DNA of 22,895 nucleotides, from the NCBI GenBank assembly GCA_035938215.1, contig DASZHC010000248.1, positions 1 to 22,895 on the forward strand, given 5' to 3'. Position 1 is the first letter of the stretch. The number at the start of each line of letters is the position of its first letter. This document shows positions 22,601-22,895 of the stretch, one piece after another. The position numbers were made by a program, and so were the translations under genes. The stretch is from DASZHC01 sp035938215 (lineage in GTDB: Bacteria > Verrucomicrobiota > Verrucomicrobiia > Chthoniobacterales > JAFAMB01). The notes beneath the pieces were generated by a model. The model saw nothing but the letters and a program-made list of their open reading frames with translations, was not told where the DNA came from and ran no database searches.

Positions 22601-22895
22601 TTATCCGAGAGATACCCGGTTATGCGGTGCCCATAGGTTCTGCAACGGCCCGACAGGAACGATTCGTGTCGGGTTGATATCATCGTGAGTCACATAGTAG
22701 TGACGCTTAATGTGATCAAAATTGACGGTTCCGGCGATTCCCTCCGTCTGATACAGATCGCGCAGATACGAAAAGAGATTCGGATAGTCAGCGATTTGCC
22801 GAATATTGCATTTGAAATGCCCATGATAGACCGCGTCAAAGCGGATAAGGGTCACGAAAAGTCGCAGGTCTGTTTCCAAGAGCGCATTGCCAAAA
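22601..22895 (-). CDS. glutathionyl-hydroquinone reductase (Xi-class GST), C-terminal part
   Basis: The 3' end of a gene that continues beyond the right edge. The 98 visible codons read FGNALLETDLRLFVTLIRFD onward, then YHGHFKCNIRQIADYPNLF, LRDLYQTEGIAGTVNFDHIK, RHYYVTHDDINPTRIVPVGP. This is the conserved C-terminal block of the YqjG/ECM4/PcpF-like enzymes, which reduce glutathionyl-hydroquinones to hydroquinones with glutathione. The N-terminal thioredoxin fold with the catalytic Cys lies outside the window. The stop TAA (22601-22603) is about 100 nt from the palindromic repeat. Confidence 0.9.
   Translation of the reverse strand, partial: FGNALLETDLRLFVTLIRFDAVYHGHFKCNIRQIADYPNLFSYLRDLYQTEGIAGTVNFDHIKRHYYVTHDDINPTRIVPVGPLQNLWAPHNRVSLG

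Noticed and set aside
1..22895. CRISPR array, tRNA, rRNA, phage or complete insertion sequence
   Set aside because: No evenly spaced repeats, no cloverleaf or rRNA-like stretch recognised by eye, and no transposase, integrase or phage gene among the frames.

Overview
The window looks like a chromosomal segment from a free-living heterotrophic bacterium of moderately high GC. Gene content and small palindromic elements suggest a soil-type Verrucomicrobiota (Spartobacteria/Chthoniobacterales-like). That assignment is an impression from protein style and repeats, with no marker gene in view, and Acidobacteriota remain possible. Many genes lack a clear Shine-Dalgarno sequence, and several open frames extend upstream from spurious TTG codons, so starts were re-chosen here from homology and promoter position.

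Region 1 (about 290-8210) is a hexuronate catabolism locus. It holds a LarA-family nickel-pincer racemase/epimerase homologue, a GntR/FadR-type regulator, uronate isomerase (uxaC), an SDR oxidoreductase that is probably the D-fructuronate reductase (broken by a one-base deletion in a G tract), tagaturonate epimerase (uxaE) and an ExuT-like hexuronate transporter. Together they would import glucuronate/galacturonate, isomerise both, merge them at fructuronate and reduce that to mannonate. No mannonate dehydratase, KDG kinase or KDPG aldolase is present. The LarA homologue may therefore act on the C2 hydroxyl of the hexonate (mannonate/gluconate), which is a testable non-canonical exit. A 17-bp element, GGTCAAGTGGTMAGRCC, occurs in exactly the three promoter regions of this locus. 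It is extended to 30 bp in two of them and is the likely operator of the GntR protein.

Region 2 (8210-14530) is mixed housekeeping and accessory content: a GH15 glucoamylase/trehalase-like enzyme, a WrbA-type flavodoxin gene with a large in-frame internal deletion, a D-2-hydroxyacid dehydrogenase, a MITE-like element with 9-bp flanking direct repeats, DNA-3-methyladenine glycosylase I (tag), and an M50-like membrane protein that has lost its HExxH zinc motif.

Region 3 (14530-19380) has two tandem secreted helical paralogues of unknown function, a VOC-family protein, and a two-gene operon of iron-dependent alcohol dehydrogenase and CoA-acylating methylmalonate/malonate-semialdehyde dehydrogenase.

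Region 4 (19380-22895) has a three-gene operon (alpha/beta hydrolase, tocopherol-methyltransferase-like enzyme, DUF1772-like membrane protein). Its first Shine-Dalgarno lies inside a perfect 19-bp inverted repeat. Two small hypothetical genes, a palindromic repeat and the 3' end of a glutathionyl-hydroquinone reductase gene follow.
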